Shown here: one piece after another, positions 28,747 through 38,881 of the stretch
Numbering within the stretch: position 1 is the first letter of the stretch
Layout: each line of letters begins with the position of its first letter
Assembly: GCA_030374805.1 (NCBI GenBank)
Contig: JARGSG010000225.1
Coordinates: forward strand, 434,001-498,000
Reading direction: 5' to 3'
DNA from: Gracilaria gracilis
Taxonomy: Eukaryota; Rhodophyta; Florideophyceae; Gracilariales; Gracilariaceae
Length of the DNA: 64,000 nucleotides
Notes under the pieces: model-generated
What the model was told of the DNA's origin: nothing
Databases searched by the model: none
Seen by the model: only the letters and a program-made list of their open reading frames with translations
Made by a program: the position numbers and the translations under genes

Positions 28747-29869
28747 GGGATTTTTGCCTTGCGTGCAGATCACGTTACCGTTACTGTTCATGGACAGCAA
28801 TTCCGACAAGACGTCTCATGGTTGGAGGACGCTCCTCATCCGGAATGCCGTGTATCTATGCTCTAGTCCAAGCAATGGGTGACTCTTATACTTTTTCGAC
28901 TTCATCAAGTTCACCCTTGGACAACAACTTCCCATCGGTCAATGCTCTTTTGAAGGGCGCGTGGTTAAAAACGGTCCGGTACACAACCAAGCAGTGGCCA
29001 GAATTTGTACAATATCTGCACCACTTGAACCCGGGTAGTCTTTTTTGGTTGATTCATTTTGGGCCCCTCGTAGATTTCCTGCGATTCACCGGGAACCCCG
29101 TCCACCCCGTTTACTCCTTGCCCCTGTCAAAACCCCATCGACCGTATCTAAGTACGCGATGCAGTAAAAAGAGCTAAAACTCTGATACCTGATCATAATT
29201 TCCTTAAATGCTGTTGGGCAGTCTTACGAGCGGTACTAGATTGCAAAAACACTTCTTATGATGTCCACCCGTTGTGAAGTGAAGTGTGAAGAACACTTCA
29301 TCGGGACACTGCTATGCATTCTGATAATTAGCCGACTATTCGTCTGGCAGTACAGGGTGTCCGTACCATGATCACGGTGATCAATGTTACATACGGCGAA
29401 ACTGCATACCTATGGACGAGCAGCAACTGTTTCTGAGCCTCTACTAGCCACCATTAGTACGCTCTTGTTGTAGACAAGTCTCATACAGGGGTGTCAATTA
29501 GGCGGAGTTATGATGAACCAAAGTTGATCACGTTTGAATTCTCTTTGGGCACTGAAGCACCCCTTGGTTGTCTGGCCCCTCGGACAAGCTTCTATTATCT
29601 TTGTCTCTGAAGACATATTAGGATATGAACTGCTGCGAGAATGAACACAAACTGCACAATAAAGTTTTACCAAGATATCTCTGGACAGAGCTCATCAGGA
29701 ATTGAGTTTCGCCTCAGTTTCAACTTGGTTCGTTTCGTTCGCAACCTTGTTCATCGAATAATTATAACCACCATCTGTGGTTCGCACACAGTCCGCTGCA
29801 CATGCGAAATCCATCTCATCGTTACACATTCAACCTCCCGTTCTGTTACTTGACCGTTGTGAAACGGTG
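28747..29869. other. Gap between paralogues 2 and 3, no gene
   Basis: No coding frame with a credible start or domain. A short inverted repeat is near 29365-29385 (atgatcacggtgatcaat). Confidence 0.55.
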
Positions 29870-30913
29870 ATGGAGATGATCAGAATACCTCCTAGGGCCT
29901 TGCGATATGGAGAAGAGCAGCAAAGCAAACGGTCATCTCCAGAACGCTCAGCGCCAACGTCAGCATCTTCCAGAACTGTACTTCAATCCACTAGCAGCTC
30001 ACAGTCTCAAGACTTTTCACATAAACATCAGGACGAAGCTCGCGACTTGGCACCGGTTATTCCCTTTCCTATTTATCCGACCTTCAGGTCTCACACATTA
30101 TCTGAAGCAGGGGGCTCTGTTTGGATGTCGTCACGCCTGATTCTCCTTTGGAGATTAACTTGCACCTGGTTACTCGTGTTCACGCTTGGGTTGCTTGCAC
30201 CTAGTGGACAGTTTAACTATGGATGGTTCAGTACATGGATATACATTGGGGTAAGTTGTACAATGATTCTCGCGACGTTCAGCTCATTGCTGTATCACCT
30301 GTATCCAGGGCAATCGTCTTCAACCAATTCCGGGATGTCATCTTTTTTTATTCTCGCCAATTCAACGGTGTGTATGTATCAAGTGTTCTTTTCGCTTTCT
30401 GCTGGAGTTGACGTTCTATACTGGCTTGTTTTGAAGGAGAAGGAAGGTATCAAGATTTCACGCATTCTTCTCCACGCGATCAACTTTATAGTTCTATTAG
30501 TGGATTCGCTTCTCTCATTTCGAATGGTGTTCCACCTTACTTATGTGTTTGTCACTATTGGTGTTGTTGCCACATGGGTAATTTACGCATGGGTACGATA
30601 TGCAGTCACAAAACAGTGGATACATCATGTGTTAGATTATCGGATCGTTGGAAGAGGACGGGCAGCTACTGTTCACATCATAATTCTCCTCACATTCTTT
30701 GCTATTGCCTTACTGCTACTTCTCTTAAACCGCCTAAGTCGCTTAAACTTCGTAACACGAAGGATACAGTCAATTGTTGCTGATGAACTCCAAATATCAT
30801 GCGTATCGAACACAACGGACGAAGAAAATCCAAAGGACGGCGATCTTGATTACGTTCTGTTTGAAACGGAAATCAAGTCTGATGCGGGAAAACGATTCAC
30901 TAGCGGCACTTGA
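29870..30913 (+). CDS. Rolling-stone-like membrane protein, paralogue 3
   Basis: The product is 347 aa from the ATG at 29870 (MEMIRIPPRAL); a second ATG follows two codons later. About 75 polar residues precede six helices: LILLWRLTCTWLLVFTLGLL, TWIYIGVSCTMILATFSSLL, STVCMYQVFFSLSAGVDVLY, LLHAINFIVLLVDSLLSFRM, HLTYVFVTIGVVATWVIYAW and HIIILLTFFAIALLLLLLNR. The DVLYW motif, the HAINFIVLLVDSLLSFRM block and the spacing match the two upstream paralogues. The helix-4 to helix-5 sequence LSFRMVFHLTY is close to that of paralogue 2 (LSFRMNFRLIY). The C-terminus ends LSRLN plus an acidic tail, like paralogue 1 (LNRLP). The three are probably ancient tandem duplicates. Confidence 0.75.
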   Translation: MEMIRIPPRALRYGEEQQSKRSSPERSAPTSASSRTVLQSTSSSQSQDFSHKHQDEARDLAPVIPFPIYPTFRSHTLSEAGGSVWMSSRLILLWRLTCTWLLVFTLGLLAPSGQFNYGWFSTWIYIGVSCTMILATFSSLLYHLYPGQSSSTNSGMSSFFILANSTVCMYQVFFSLSAGVDVLYWLVLKEKEGIKISRILLHAINFIVLLVDSLLSFRMVFHLTYVFVTIGVVATWVIYAWVRYAVTKQWIHHVLDYRIVGRGRAATVHIIILLTFFAIALLLLLLNRLSRLNFVTRRIQSIVADELQISCVSNTTDEENPKDGDLDYVLFETEIKSDAGKRFTSGT

Positions 30914-31301
30914 CAATGTTTAGCACGGTTCGTCTCAGCCTCTTGCACAGAATCAACATTCAACATGTACAGTTACGTAAGATTGACAAACTGTGAACAC
31001 CCGATGGAAAAGGACGTCATGTAGGTGCTGTCTTGGTTCCAAACTCCGCCCCTAATAAACTATCATCTTGTACAGTGCGAAGAAGAGCAACGGACATATT
31101 CGCGTAGAGACAGATTGGTGCAGCAAAATGCGGTTCTGCGAGATGTTTGGCGGGAGGGCCATACTTCTGTCTCAAGAGGTGAAGAGAGGTAGGGAGTAGG
31201 CAAGAGCCAAAGAAAGTTGGCTCCAGCATGCAGCGTCTTCGAAGTTGGGCTGAAACGATCTCCAACATGATCACTTCACGCTCCTTGCCTATCTCGAGTG
31301 T
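30914..31301. other. Convergent gap, no gene
   Basis: This is the shared 3' region of paralogue 3 and MLH1. Nothing further seen. Confidence 0.6.
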
Positions 31302-33698
31302 TTAGCATCTTTCAAAAACCTTATAAAGGCGTGACGTTGTTGTTATTTCTCTCAAGACTCTTTCTGTGAAGTACTTTTTTGGTGGGTGGTAGTTACTGCG
31401 CATCGCAGCGAACAGCACATGACGAATAACCCAATTCCGGCGTTGATCTTCTCCTTCCGCCTTCGAACATTTCTGAATCTTTTCTATCGAGTCCTCGTTA
31501 GCTCCGCGTAATTCCTCTAGCTTTTCACGTTCCAAGACACTTGGCATGGGGTTCCAATGACTGCCATACCATTCTCCAAGTGCAACTGAAATACACCGAA
31601 AGCAGGGTTCTTCAGCAGACCAGTCTGTATCTACAGCAAGATGATACAGAAATGAACCCAAAAAGCGCAGATCAGGCATAACATCAGGAATGATGAGAGG
31701 CAAAGCTTTGAGTGCAAGCGTGTGTGGAGAGTCTCCTTCCATTGATATGCCATAATACTCCGATAACATGGCACTCTTTTCCAAGAGTATCATGGCACAA
31801 GACTCTGGGTTTATTCTCCGGGTGGTCAAACTTTCAGGATTAGTTGATACGTAGTTGGTCAGTAGCTTCATAATTGGTGCCGGGGGATTCAAAGCAAACA
31901 CATCCATGTCCGCGAATCGAATCAAAGTTTGTTGGTAGACCAGTTGCTTCATTAGGCTCCTAATATCTGCTAGCAACAATCTGGTCCCATGTTGCACCAG
32001 TGCAAACCTCCCAGAGGCGACACCTACAAACTGATGTTCGCGTAAAACGACGGAGAGACCAGGATGAGACTCCTTTTTTGCCTTGTCCAAAAGATTCTCA
32101 ACTGAAGTCAAGAGAGGCATCGCATCAGGTCGGCGACGACAGCGAGCCTGGATACCAATGGCCACGTTTTTCGCTTCTTGCGTGGCAAGGAACACGTCAT
32201 AGAGACCAACTGGAGCATCCGATCCAGTTCTGACTTTGTCTTTAGCATAAACCAGCTTCGAAGGTGTCGGTTTAGGCTCCAAACGTTGAGAATTCTTTTG
32301 TAACGTAAGATAAGTTTGGCTTCGTTTTCGTTTTGTAGGTGGTCGGGACAAATCGTCCCCAGTTATTGAATTTGCGGGCCCACGTTGATCATCATGCATT
32401 TCAGTCACTGGGAGATGTTCAATGCTGTTCAAGACCGGACTTTCACGTTCGTCACGCTTCTTTGAGGTACTTGGAATGATCGTTCTTGTTATTACCTCTT
32501 CATTTCCATCTTGGTGCATAGAATCGTTGTGATCATGGTCTGAGTTTAGAACTCCGTCTTCTCTCGATACTGCTTTCAATACCGATTGAGAGGCCGGCGA
32601 TCGCATGTGAGATAAAGCCTGAGTCGGGAACATCCGGGAGGATTCTGCTCGCTTTAGTTCCTTGCTTAGGGCCTCTACAACCGCCCCAACAATAGATACT
32701 TCATGAAGAAAACGCACCTCCTTTTTAGTAGGATGCACATTCACGTCAATATCCTTCTGGTCCATACTCAGGTCGGCGTACACAAAAGGGTAGCCATTCT
32801 TTGGCAGGAACGAACTATATAAGCCCCATATTGCTTTCCTGAAAGGTAAGCAATCGACTAGGCGTCCGTTGATAAACAGTACAAATATACCTCTCTTTAG
32901 ACTAAATGTCGCTCGCGTGGCAATGAGACGTACCTTGGCGTTGGTGTCCTTCACATCTACTTTGACCGAGAAAGTCTCATTGGCCAAGCTACCGAACCCT
33001 GCCCGAATATTGTTTTCCGATGTTGAGGATGCGGGCGTGCGAACATCAGCAACGCTAGAGAGTCTCGATGAGGATTTTGGTTGTCGCTTGCACACAAAAG
33101 CTACCTCAGGATACTTGATGGAATATCTGGTAACGACATCAACAATTGCACGATATTCTTCAGAAGATGAGCTTAGGGCTTTGCGACGAGTTGGAAGATT
33201 GTAAAACATGTCCTCTACCGTTATCGTCGTACCCTGGACCCCGGCCGTCTCTTGTCGGGGAGACTTTAGAGTTCCATTCAGGTAGGATGCTTTGAATGCA
33301 ACTTCTGAATCCTTGGTCATCGTCACAACAGAGAGACGCGCAACATGAGATATCGAAGCCAAGGCTTCCCCGCGAAAACCAAAAGTAGACACCGTTTCGA
33401 GATCCTCAAAAGTGGATATCTTTGAAGTGGCAAACCTCTCACACAAGAGCGGAAGATCTTCTTCGGATATGCCCTTCCCATTGTCAACAACTTGAAGTAG
33501 CTTGAGCCCCCCATCTTTAGCAGTCACAGTGATAGATGAGGCACCAGCGTCCAGACTATTTTCAAGCAACTCCTTAAGAGCCATGGAGGGACGAACAACA
33601 ACTTCGCCAGCTGCTATAAGATTAATGACATGCTCTGGAAGTTTGTGAATACTTCCTTTGTGCCCTTCAGGCACTACAGCTTGAGAGATATCGTCCAT
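31302..33698 (-). CDS. MLH1: DNA mismatch repair protein MLH1
   Basis: The product is 798 aa from the ATG at 33698, intronless; human MLH1 is 756 aa. The GHKL ATPase motifs are all present: ALKELLENSLDAGASSI (catalytic Glu and Mg-binding Asn), VVDNGKGI, ERFATSKI, TVSTFGFRGEALASISHVA and GTTITVEDMFYNLP. DVNVHPTKKEVRF closes the N-terminal region. A long polar linker follows (residues about 365-510). The C-terminal dimerisation domain ends in VFERC, the hallmark MLH1 terminus that completes the endonuclease site of its PMS partner. MutL-alpha acts in nuclear mismatch repair and meiosis. It lies between the Rolling-stone-like cluster and an oppositely directed mitochondrial-type gene. Confidence 0.97.
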   Translation of the reverse strand: MDDISQAVVPEGHKGSIHKLPEHVINLIAAGEVVVRPSMALKELLENSLDAGASSITVTAKDGGLKLLQVVDNGKGISEEDLPLLCERFATSKISTFEDLETVSTFGFRGEALASISHVARLSVVTMTKDSEVAFKASYLNGTLKSPRQETAGVQGTTITVEDMFYNLPTRRKALSSSSEEYRAIVDVVTRYSIKYPEVAFVCKRQPKSSSRLSSVADVRTPASSTSENNIRAGFGSLANETFSVKVDVKDTNAKVRLIATRATFSLKRGIFVLFINGRLVDCLPFRKAIWGLYSSFLPKNGYPFVYADLSMDQKDIDVNVHPTKKEVRFLHEVSIVGAVVEALSKELKRAESSRMFPTQALSHMRSPASQSVLKAVSREDGVLNSDHDHNDSMHQDGNEEVITRTIIPSTSKKRDERESPVLNSIEHLPVTEMHDDQRGPANSITGDDLSRPPTKRKRSQTYLTLQKNSQRLEPKPTPSKLVYAKDKVRTGSDAPVGLYDVFLATQEAKNVAIGIQARCRRRPDAMPLLTSVENLLDKAKKESHPGLSVVLREHQFVGVASGRFALVQHGTRLLLADIRSLMKQLVYQQTLIRFADMDVFALNPPAPIMKLLTNYVSTNPESLTTRRINPESCAMILLEKSAMLSEYYGISMEGDSPHTLALKALPLIIPDVMPDLRFLGSFLYHLAVDTDWSAEEPCFRCISVALGEWYGSHWNPMPSVLEREKLEELRGANEDSIEKIQKCSKAEGEDQRRNWVIRHVLFAAMRSNYHPPKKYFTERVLREITTTSRLYKVFERC

Positions 33699-34568
33699 CT
33701 AGCTTCAGGGTTCTTATTGAAGCATGCAGGATTTGTATATCGCATAAAAATGAACTCAACACATGCATAGGTTAGAGTAGTTCTAGGAGTGAGTACCAAA
33801 CGAAGAAACAGTAAAGCACAAAAATCTCCTTAGCTTCTCAATCGCCAGCCTAAACTCCTGTACACAAGCTGTTGAAGAAACATGAAATGGGGGAGTGAAC
33901 GCCTTTGACTGCCAAGTGGATGCAAGAGAGAAGTCTTCCAGGTGCTGAAGAATAATTAGTGATGCATTAGACTGAAACGAACACGGCCAAGTTCGCCTCC
34001 ATGTAGCGGAACTTGCTTGTGAGTTGCTTGCGTTGAAGGGAATTCCGAATGGGAGCAGTACCAACGGTACATTCAATTTTGAGGTTATTTTTTTGTCCTT
34101 TTGGGAAACAGAGATCTGTTCTCAGTCACCCATGTGATGGGGGCCAGAGGCCCAGATTGATTTTAAAACTTTCTCTGCTCCCTCTCAAGTTGAGAGTCTC
34201 AACACACAAAAGAGTGAAAAGGATGGCCCTCTGACATGTGGATCACTCGCTGTGGGCAACACAAAAGGAAGTACCGGCCTAGGAAGAAAGCCGAACACAT
34301 TATATACCATATCCTGATTTGAATTGCTCCTGAAAACATCACTGCAAATCTTTTTTTTTTTCCCTTACGAATGCTTACGGACATGTCCCAATTGCAATAT
34401 CAACTAGTTGAGTAACCCCGGATCTTGATCAGTTGCGATTGAAACCCCAGTCCAGAAAGATCATCCATCCATTCGCTACATAGGCATCAACTACACTTTG
34501 AGTAGGCGGTTTAAGTATTAGGCCAGAGATAGATCTATTTCTCAGTTGAAATCGAGAAGGCATCTACC
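33699..34568. other. Divergent region between MLH1 and the next gene
   Basis: This 870-bp gap lies between head-to-head starts; both promoters should lie here. Short inverted repeats occur (ctctcaagttgagag near 34183). No gene. Confidence 0.5.
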
Positions 34569-35378
34569 ATGAGTACTTTTCGCATTACGGCCCTCAGTTT
34601 AAGAGCAGCCTCGGTCGCTGGTTTTCGTCGGAACGTCACGGAATCACTCGCTGTCCAAAAGAGATTGCGGCCGTCAGCACGGGGTTTGTATCCTCGATAT
34701 TGTGCTGCGCAGCCCGCTCCATCACGGTCTTCATCGCCGGTTGAAACACGACGATCCGAGCCCCAGTCTACACAGGTTCCTAACAAGAAAGAGGTTCCTA
34801 ACAAGAAAGAAGTAGAGGAAAAGGTGGTCGAAAAAGGAACGGAATCTGAAACAGACTCTTCTCAAAAAGTCCCGGATATTCCTTCAACTTCATGGACTTC
34901 TCTTGGATTCGAACCAGAGGATGCAAATGATCCTAACAGGTGGAAGAAGTTTGCATGGAAGTATGTAGGGGCTGTGCTATTGTTCTTTGTTTCGTATAAG
35001 ACTTTGCACTGGTATGTTGATAGAATGGAGGAAGAAGGAAAACAGCGCAAAAAGAGCCTGGAAGAATCGCGAGAGTTTTCAAATGAGCTGAAGAACAGTG
35101 AAAGCAATTCCTTAGGCGCATCTTCGATGTTCCAAAACGCCGTCGAGCAGAATGCAGATTTGAAACGAATGATGGAATCATTACCAGAAGGCGGGATCCA
35201 GACATCGTCAGAACTTGATGAGCTGTACAGATACCGTGATGAACTTGACGCTAGACTTCGGGAATTGCGGAAGCAAGGACGAACACCGGAAATAGATGCC
35301 GAGAAGAAAGAAGTTAAACTGGAGCTGAAGTCTCTTGCTAATGAGATCAGTTTGCTTGAAACGAAGAACAAGTCGTAA
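34569..35378 (+). CDS. Mitochondrial-type single-pass membrane protein with coiled coil, unknown family
   Basis: The product is 269 aa from the ATG at 34569. The start, MSTFRITALSLRAASVAGFR, then RN and further Arg/Ser-rich sequence without acids, fits a mitochondrial presequence of about 45 residues. A Ser/Pro/Glu-rich stretch follows, holding an 18-bp direct duplication (VPNKKE twice, 34776-34811). One helix (KYVGAVLLFFVSYKTLHWYV) spans residues about 129-148. The rest is charged with strong coiled-coil character (RMEEEGKQRKKSLEESREFS and ELDELYRYRDELDARLREL). The layout is common in inner-membrane assembly or MICOS-like factors, but no orthologue is recognised. Confidence 0.7.
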   Translation: MSTFRITALSLRAASVAGFRRNVTESLAVQKRLRPSARGLYPRYCAAQPAPSRSSSPVETRRSEPQSTQVPNKKEVPNKKEVEEKVVEKGTESETDSSQKVPDIPSTSWTSLGFEPEDANDPNRWKKFAWKYVGAVLLFFVSYKTLHWYVDRMEEEGKQRKKSLEESREFSNELKNSESNSLGASSMFQNAVEQNADLKRMMESLPEGGIQTSSELDELYRYRDELDARLRELRKQGRTPEIDAEKKEVKLELKSLANEISLLETKNKS

Positions 35379-36266
35379 TATGTCGGATTCACTGCTTCAG
35401 CGACCACCAAGAACCCGAGATTCCGTGACATGCCAACAACCGATGTGGTCTAACGGACAAACCGATTTTCTCATATAACGTAACAGAGCATCTACTGAGG
35501 AGGAGCACACCATCAAGCTTAATCGAAATCGAGTTCTATCCGGTCATGACAGATATTTTATTTTAAGATGTGCTGAACCGGAGTTGATGGAAAACATTCC
35601 GACGCTCCTGGGTTACTACATTCTTGAAAACTTGGGATGCATACCAAATGCCGGGGTTCTCGGTAACCTTACGTTGCGTTTTTACGACGACCTTTTGACT
35701 GTACAGGTGAAGTATGAAGCAAGACAACAGGTGCCGTTCTTGTAGAAAAAATGCCTATTTGTACTTTGGGAAGTTCGATATGTTACATCAGTCGCTCTAG
35801 CTTTGTTGTCCTAACATGGGAAAGCTTGTGCCTTGTTTGTTAAATAGGCATTGTCCGACCTGTTTTGCCTGCTACTCGGATGAAGGCGATAATCCGTGAC
35901 AGTAAATACAACAACATTGCTCTCTCCAAGCACATCCCAAAAGGATAGCCCTCTCTTACCCTTTCAGCTTTGGTTGCCGATTGCTAGATGCTAGAGAATA
36001 CCGGAGACTTCCATTGAGAGTCAGCGTTCTAACCAGCCTTTAAGAAGGGTTCGAAGAAACTCATTAGTTAACAAGGGTACATAGTCGGTTCGATTTGGTT
36101 TTTTTTTACTGAAATCATTTCCTCAAGGCTGATGTGCTCGAGTTGGGAACTTGTGGACTTCACGCACTTCAAGAGTTTACACATTCGTTCGTTCGTTAGC
36201 ACAGACAGTTGCACCTGTGAATCTACTGCAGAATATCTACACAGATAACTTGAGGTCAAACAAGAT
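35379..36266. other. Intergenic, no gene
   Basis: A copy of the dispersed motif (ggatagccctctcttaccc) is at 35943-35961. Nothing else supported. Confidence 0.55.
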
Positions 36267-36748
36267 ATGAAACATCGAAGGCAAGTGTTGTCTCTCTACC
36301 GCAGGGTTCTGCGTATCGCCAAGTCATGTAAGTTGTATCTGGGATCTTCATTGGATCACTGCGGTTATATGTGCGACGACCCTGGCATCGACCTGACGCT
36401 TTGCTGTCCATCCCTTTGCATACATTGAATTCCTCTCTTTGCGGATTTCCGTCTGGTAATGAAGGGGAAGAACCTAGTGAGCGTTCTTACATTGTGAACG
36501 AAGCTAAGAGTCTAGTCCGCAGGAACAGAAACATAGAATCAGAAGATGTTATAGCCGAGAAGGTACAAGAATTTGAAGCAAGGATAACGACAGGTTTGCA
36601 CTACAAGATACCGTATCCGAGACCAACAAATGTCGCTCCTGGTGCGACTGGAAAAGATCCGGAAGTCATTACTCCAGTTTATTTGGACTCATACAAGCAA
36701 TCACAAGGCGTAAATCGCAAAGCAGCTAGAGAAAAACCAGAATACTAA
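36267..36748 (+). CDS. LYRM1: LYR-motif protein, LYRM1-like (one intron)
   Basis: Exon 1 is 36267-36327 and exon 2 is 36465-36748, with a 137-nt intron (GTAAGT donor, atgaag acceptor). The product is 114 aa; human LYRM1 is 122. Exon 1 encodes MKHRRQVLSLYRRVLRIAKS, with the Leu-Tyr-Arg signature. The split Trp codon joins it to EEPSERSYIVNEAKSLVRRN. GLHYKIPYPRP is shared almost letter for letter with animal LYRM1, as is PVYLDS near the end. LYR proteins are small mitochondrial matrix factors that work with acyl-ACP in assembly of Fe-S and respiratory complexes; the specific LYRM1 client is not established. The intronless frame from 36371 is an artefact, starting with GTG. Confidence 0.9.
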
Positions 36749-37768
36749 GTTATGAGAGTTCTGGATGTGATGTTATTCATCATAGCTAGCTGGGTTTTGC
36801 ATATGAGTTCCGCAACGCCCTGGGGCATCTTCCGGTTTGATGAGGTCATCAGTGCATCCTTGTGCGTACTTCTGTTTTCATTGGACAGAAACCTTTGACT
36901 ATGAACCCAGTTATACCGGAAGTGGGGCTTAACGTGCTGGGACAGTAAGGTTACGCCGTGTGGAACCAATTCGTGGTTGAAGTAATTGGTTTCCTATTTG
37001 TATGGTTTTGGATTACGAGCTTTTGAACTCGTCAGAAGTATCCATCTCATTTATGTAATGTCTCCTATCCCTCTTGTTCTGGTGGGTACGAAGGTACGGT
37101 TCCAGAAGAAGAAGGAAGAATCCAAAGGTTGCATCTGATCGAACTTTTCAAAACTACCGGCATCCACCATCATACAAAGTTATGTCACTTCTATCTAGTT
37201 ACGTGTGTTAAAAGATCGCACCTAAAACTTAACCGATTATGTTGCGAAGAGCAACTGAACTTGTAAACTGCCTATGATGCAATGCATACGAGTGATATAC
37301 GTACTGTACAACAGTCTAAGATATTACAGATTCTCTCTGTGATGTGTTTTCGTTGCCCTCATTTGATATATGCACCCTGGCTTCTGGCTTTCTTTCACTC
37401 ACATCCTGCAAGAATAGACTACGCATAACAGCATATGATCTTGAACCGAAGTTTGGTTTTCGTACTGGAAATCGAAAGACTAGAAATTGGGTCACTGCCT
37501 TTTTTTTTGGCAACATCACGGCTCTAATAGTGGTGGGCTTGGCCCACCACTACTAGCTAGCTAGTGTATCTCTCTCTTTCTCTCTCATTTATAGGCACAT
37601 CCAATACTAGTGTCTACTAGCTAGCTGGGAATGGGTTTCGATCTTGTATAGTACACACTCTATACTACGAAAGTTTAGCAGTTGGAGAGGTTCGAAGATC
37701 AGCAGCGGGTGGGCACTTTTTCTTTCAGTCCGCAAGGTGCATAGTAAAAGACTGTTTTTTCCGTGATA
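36749..37768. other. Gap with one tiny spliced-gene candidate and inverted repeats
   Basis: See the candidate at 37239-37556. CTAG-rich direct and inverted repeats occupy 37530-37630. Nothing else is supported. Confidence 0.45.
37239..37556 (+). CDS. Tiny spliced single-helix protein candidate (55 aa)
   Basis: Exon 1 (37239-37262, MLRRATEL) and exon 2 (37413-37556) would be separated by a 150-nt intron with GTAAAC donor and a pyrimidine-rich tract ending ctgcaag. Exon 2 encodes NRLRITAYDLEPKFGFRTGN, then RKTRNWVTAFFFGNITALIV and VGLAHHY before a TAG. It is a basic N-terminus plus one membrane helix, the shape of small respiratory-chain subunits. Caution: the last codons coincide with an 11-bp inverted repeat, so it may be chance. 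No family recognised. Confidence 0.35.
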
Positions 37769-38803
37769 ATGAATACATTCCGATCAGGAAAGAACCTCTC
37801 CTCAGATCAAGACGATGTATGTTCCAAGATCCTCCGACGATATATAAAACAGGTTGGCATAAGCGGTGCTGAAAACGGTCCTAGGCGACCCCAAACGTGT
37901 ACGGTGCTCGTTTCCTCGATTGAACCACAGCAGGCAAGCAAAGTAATGCCGATCTTGTCCGTGCATTTCCCCCTCAATGACGGACTTCCTCATTTGAAAC
38001 GAGTGAGAAGAATCAATTCTGAGAAGCTACCTGGTGGGTTCCGGCTAGAGCTAGTAATATGTCGTCAAGAAGTATGGGAGCATCGAACAGAAGAAGCAAA
38101 AAATGCTCTGAAGCCTTTTAATTTGACACCACGTAAGTGCGTGGTTCCAATTGCAGCGCCACTTTCACGTGAAGAACTACAGCAATGGAGCAATCTGTGG
38201 CCACTAGTGTTTAAACCTGGAAAACATTCTTTCAAGCCACCATCATCTGATGAGCTAAAGGAAATGTATCGTCATATATGCGACAATGTGAAACGAGGGA
38301 AAGCAATTCAAGAGCCTAATTGTGCAGTGGTGGCCACTTTGGTTCACCCAGTATCGGGAACGGTTGTGGCTCTTGCCGCAGATCAATCACATCGGAAAGC
38401 CAAGCAATCAGACGATTCTGTTACGTCTAACAGATGTCTAGCACATGCTGTTATGAGCTGCCTTGCGAAATTTGCTTCCCCTCACACTTCCGTTGCACGA
38501 CCACAAAACGAAGAAGACAATGTCAAGCAAAAGGAGAGGATATCGTCGAGGGCAGACTGCCTCCCATTTGACCAATACTTATGCACTGGCTTGGACTGCT
38601 ATGTGACCAGAGAGCCATGTGTTATGTGTGGAATGGCACTACTGCATTCTCGAATTCGCCGTGTAGTTTTCGCAGCCTTCAATGAAGAAAATGTTGGCGG
38701 ATTCTCAGAAGCAAGGATTCATAACGAGGCTGCCCTAAATCATCGTTTCGAAGCATTCATTGTTCCACTTGATCAAATCAAGTCCTGTATTAAACGATGC
38801 TAG
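37769..38803 (+). CDS. TAD3: tRNA-specific adenosine deaminase subunit Tad3/ADAT3
   Basis: The product is 344 aa from the ATG at 37769 (the frame opens with GTG at 37763). Tad3 pairs with Tad2 to convert adenosine 34 of several tRNAs to inosine. The deaminase domain occupies the C-terminal half. The first zinc motif, usually HAE, reads LAHAVM near residue 226, so the proton-shuttling Glu is missing, as is normal for the non-catalytic Tad3 subunit. The second motif REPCVMCGMALLHSRIRRVV is near residue 280. GGFSEARIHNEAALNHRFEA matches the Tad3 tail GLHSQKSLNH-type region. The N-terminal half (VRRINSEKLPGGFRLELVIC) fits the tRNA-binding part. It converges on LSM1 across 78 bp. Confidence 0.93.
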   Translation: MNTFRSGKNLSSDQDDVCSKILRRYIKQVGISGAENGPRRPQTCTVLVSSIEPQQASKVMPILSVHFPLNDGLPHLKRVRRINSEKLPGGFRLELVICRQEVWEHRTEEAKNALKPFNLTPRKCVVPIAAPLSREELQQWSNLWPLVFKPGKHSFKPPSSDELKEMYRHICDNVKRGKAIQEPNCAVVATLVHPVSGTVVALAADQSHRKAKQSDDSVTSNRCLAHAVMSCLAKFASPHTSVARPQNEEDNVKQKERISSRADCLPFDQYLCTGLDCYVTREPCVMCGMALLHSRIRRVVFAAFNEENVGGFSEARIHNEAALNHRFEAFIVPLDQIKSCIKRC

Positions 38804-38881
38804 GAGACATTCGAAGACACAATTTGACGTGGACGAGAACACCGGTATCATGGACAATGGACTATAGTATCACGGACTTTC

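Noticed and set aside
37561-37630. CTAG-rich repeats as a MITE
   Set aside because: Inverted pieces are present but no paired termini or target duplication could be defined.
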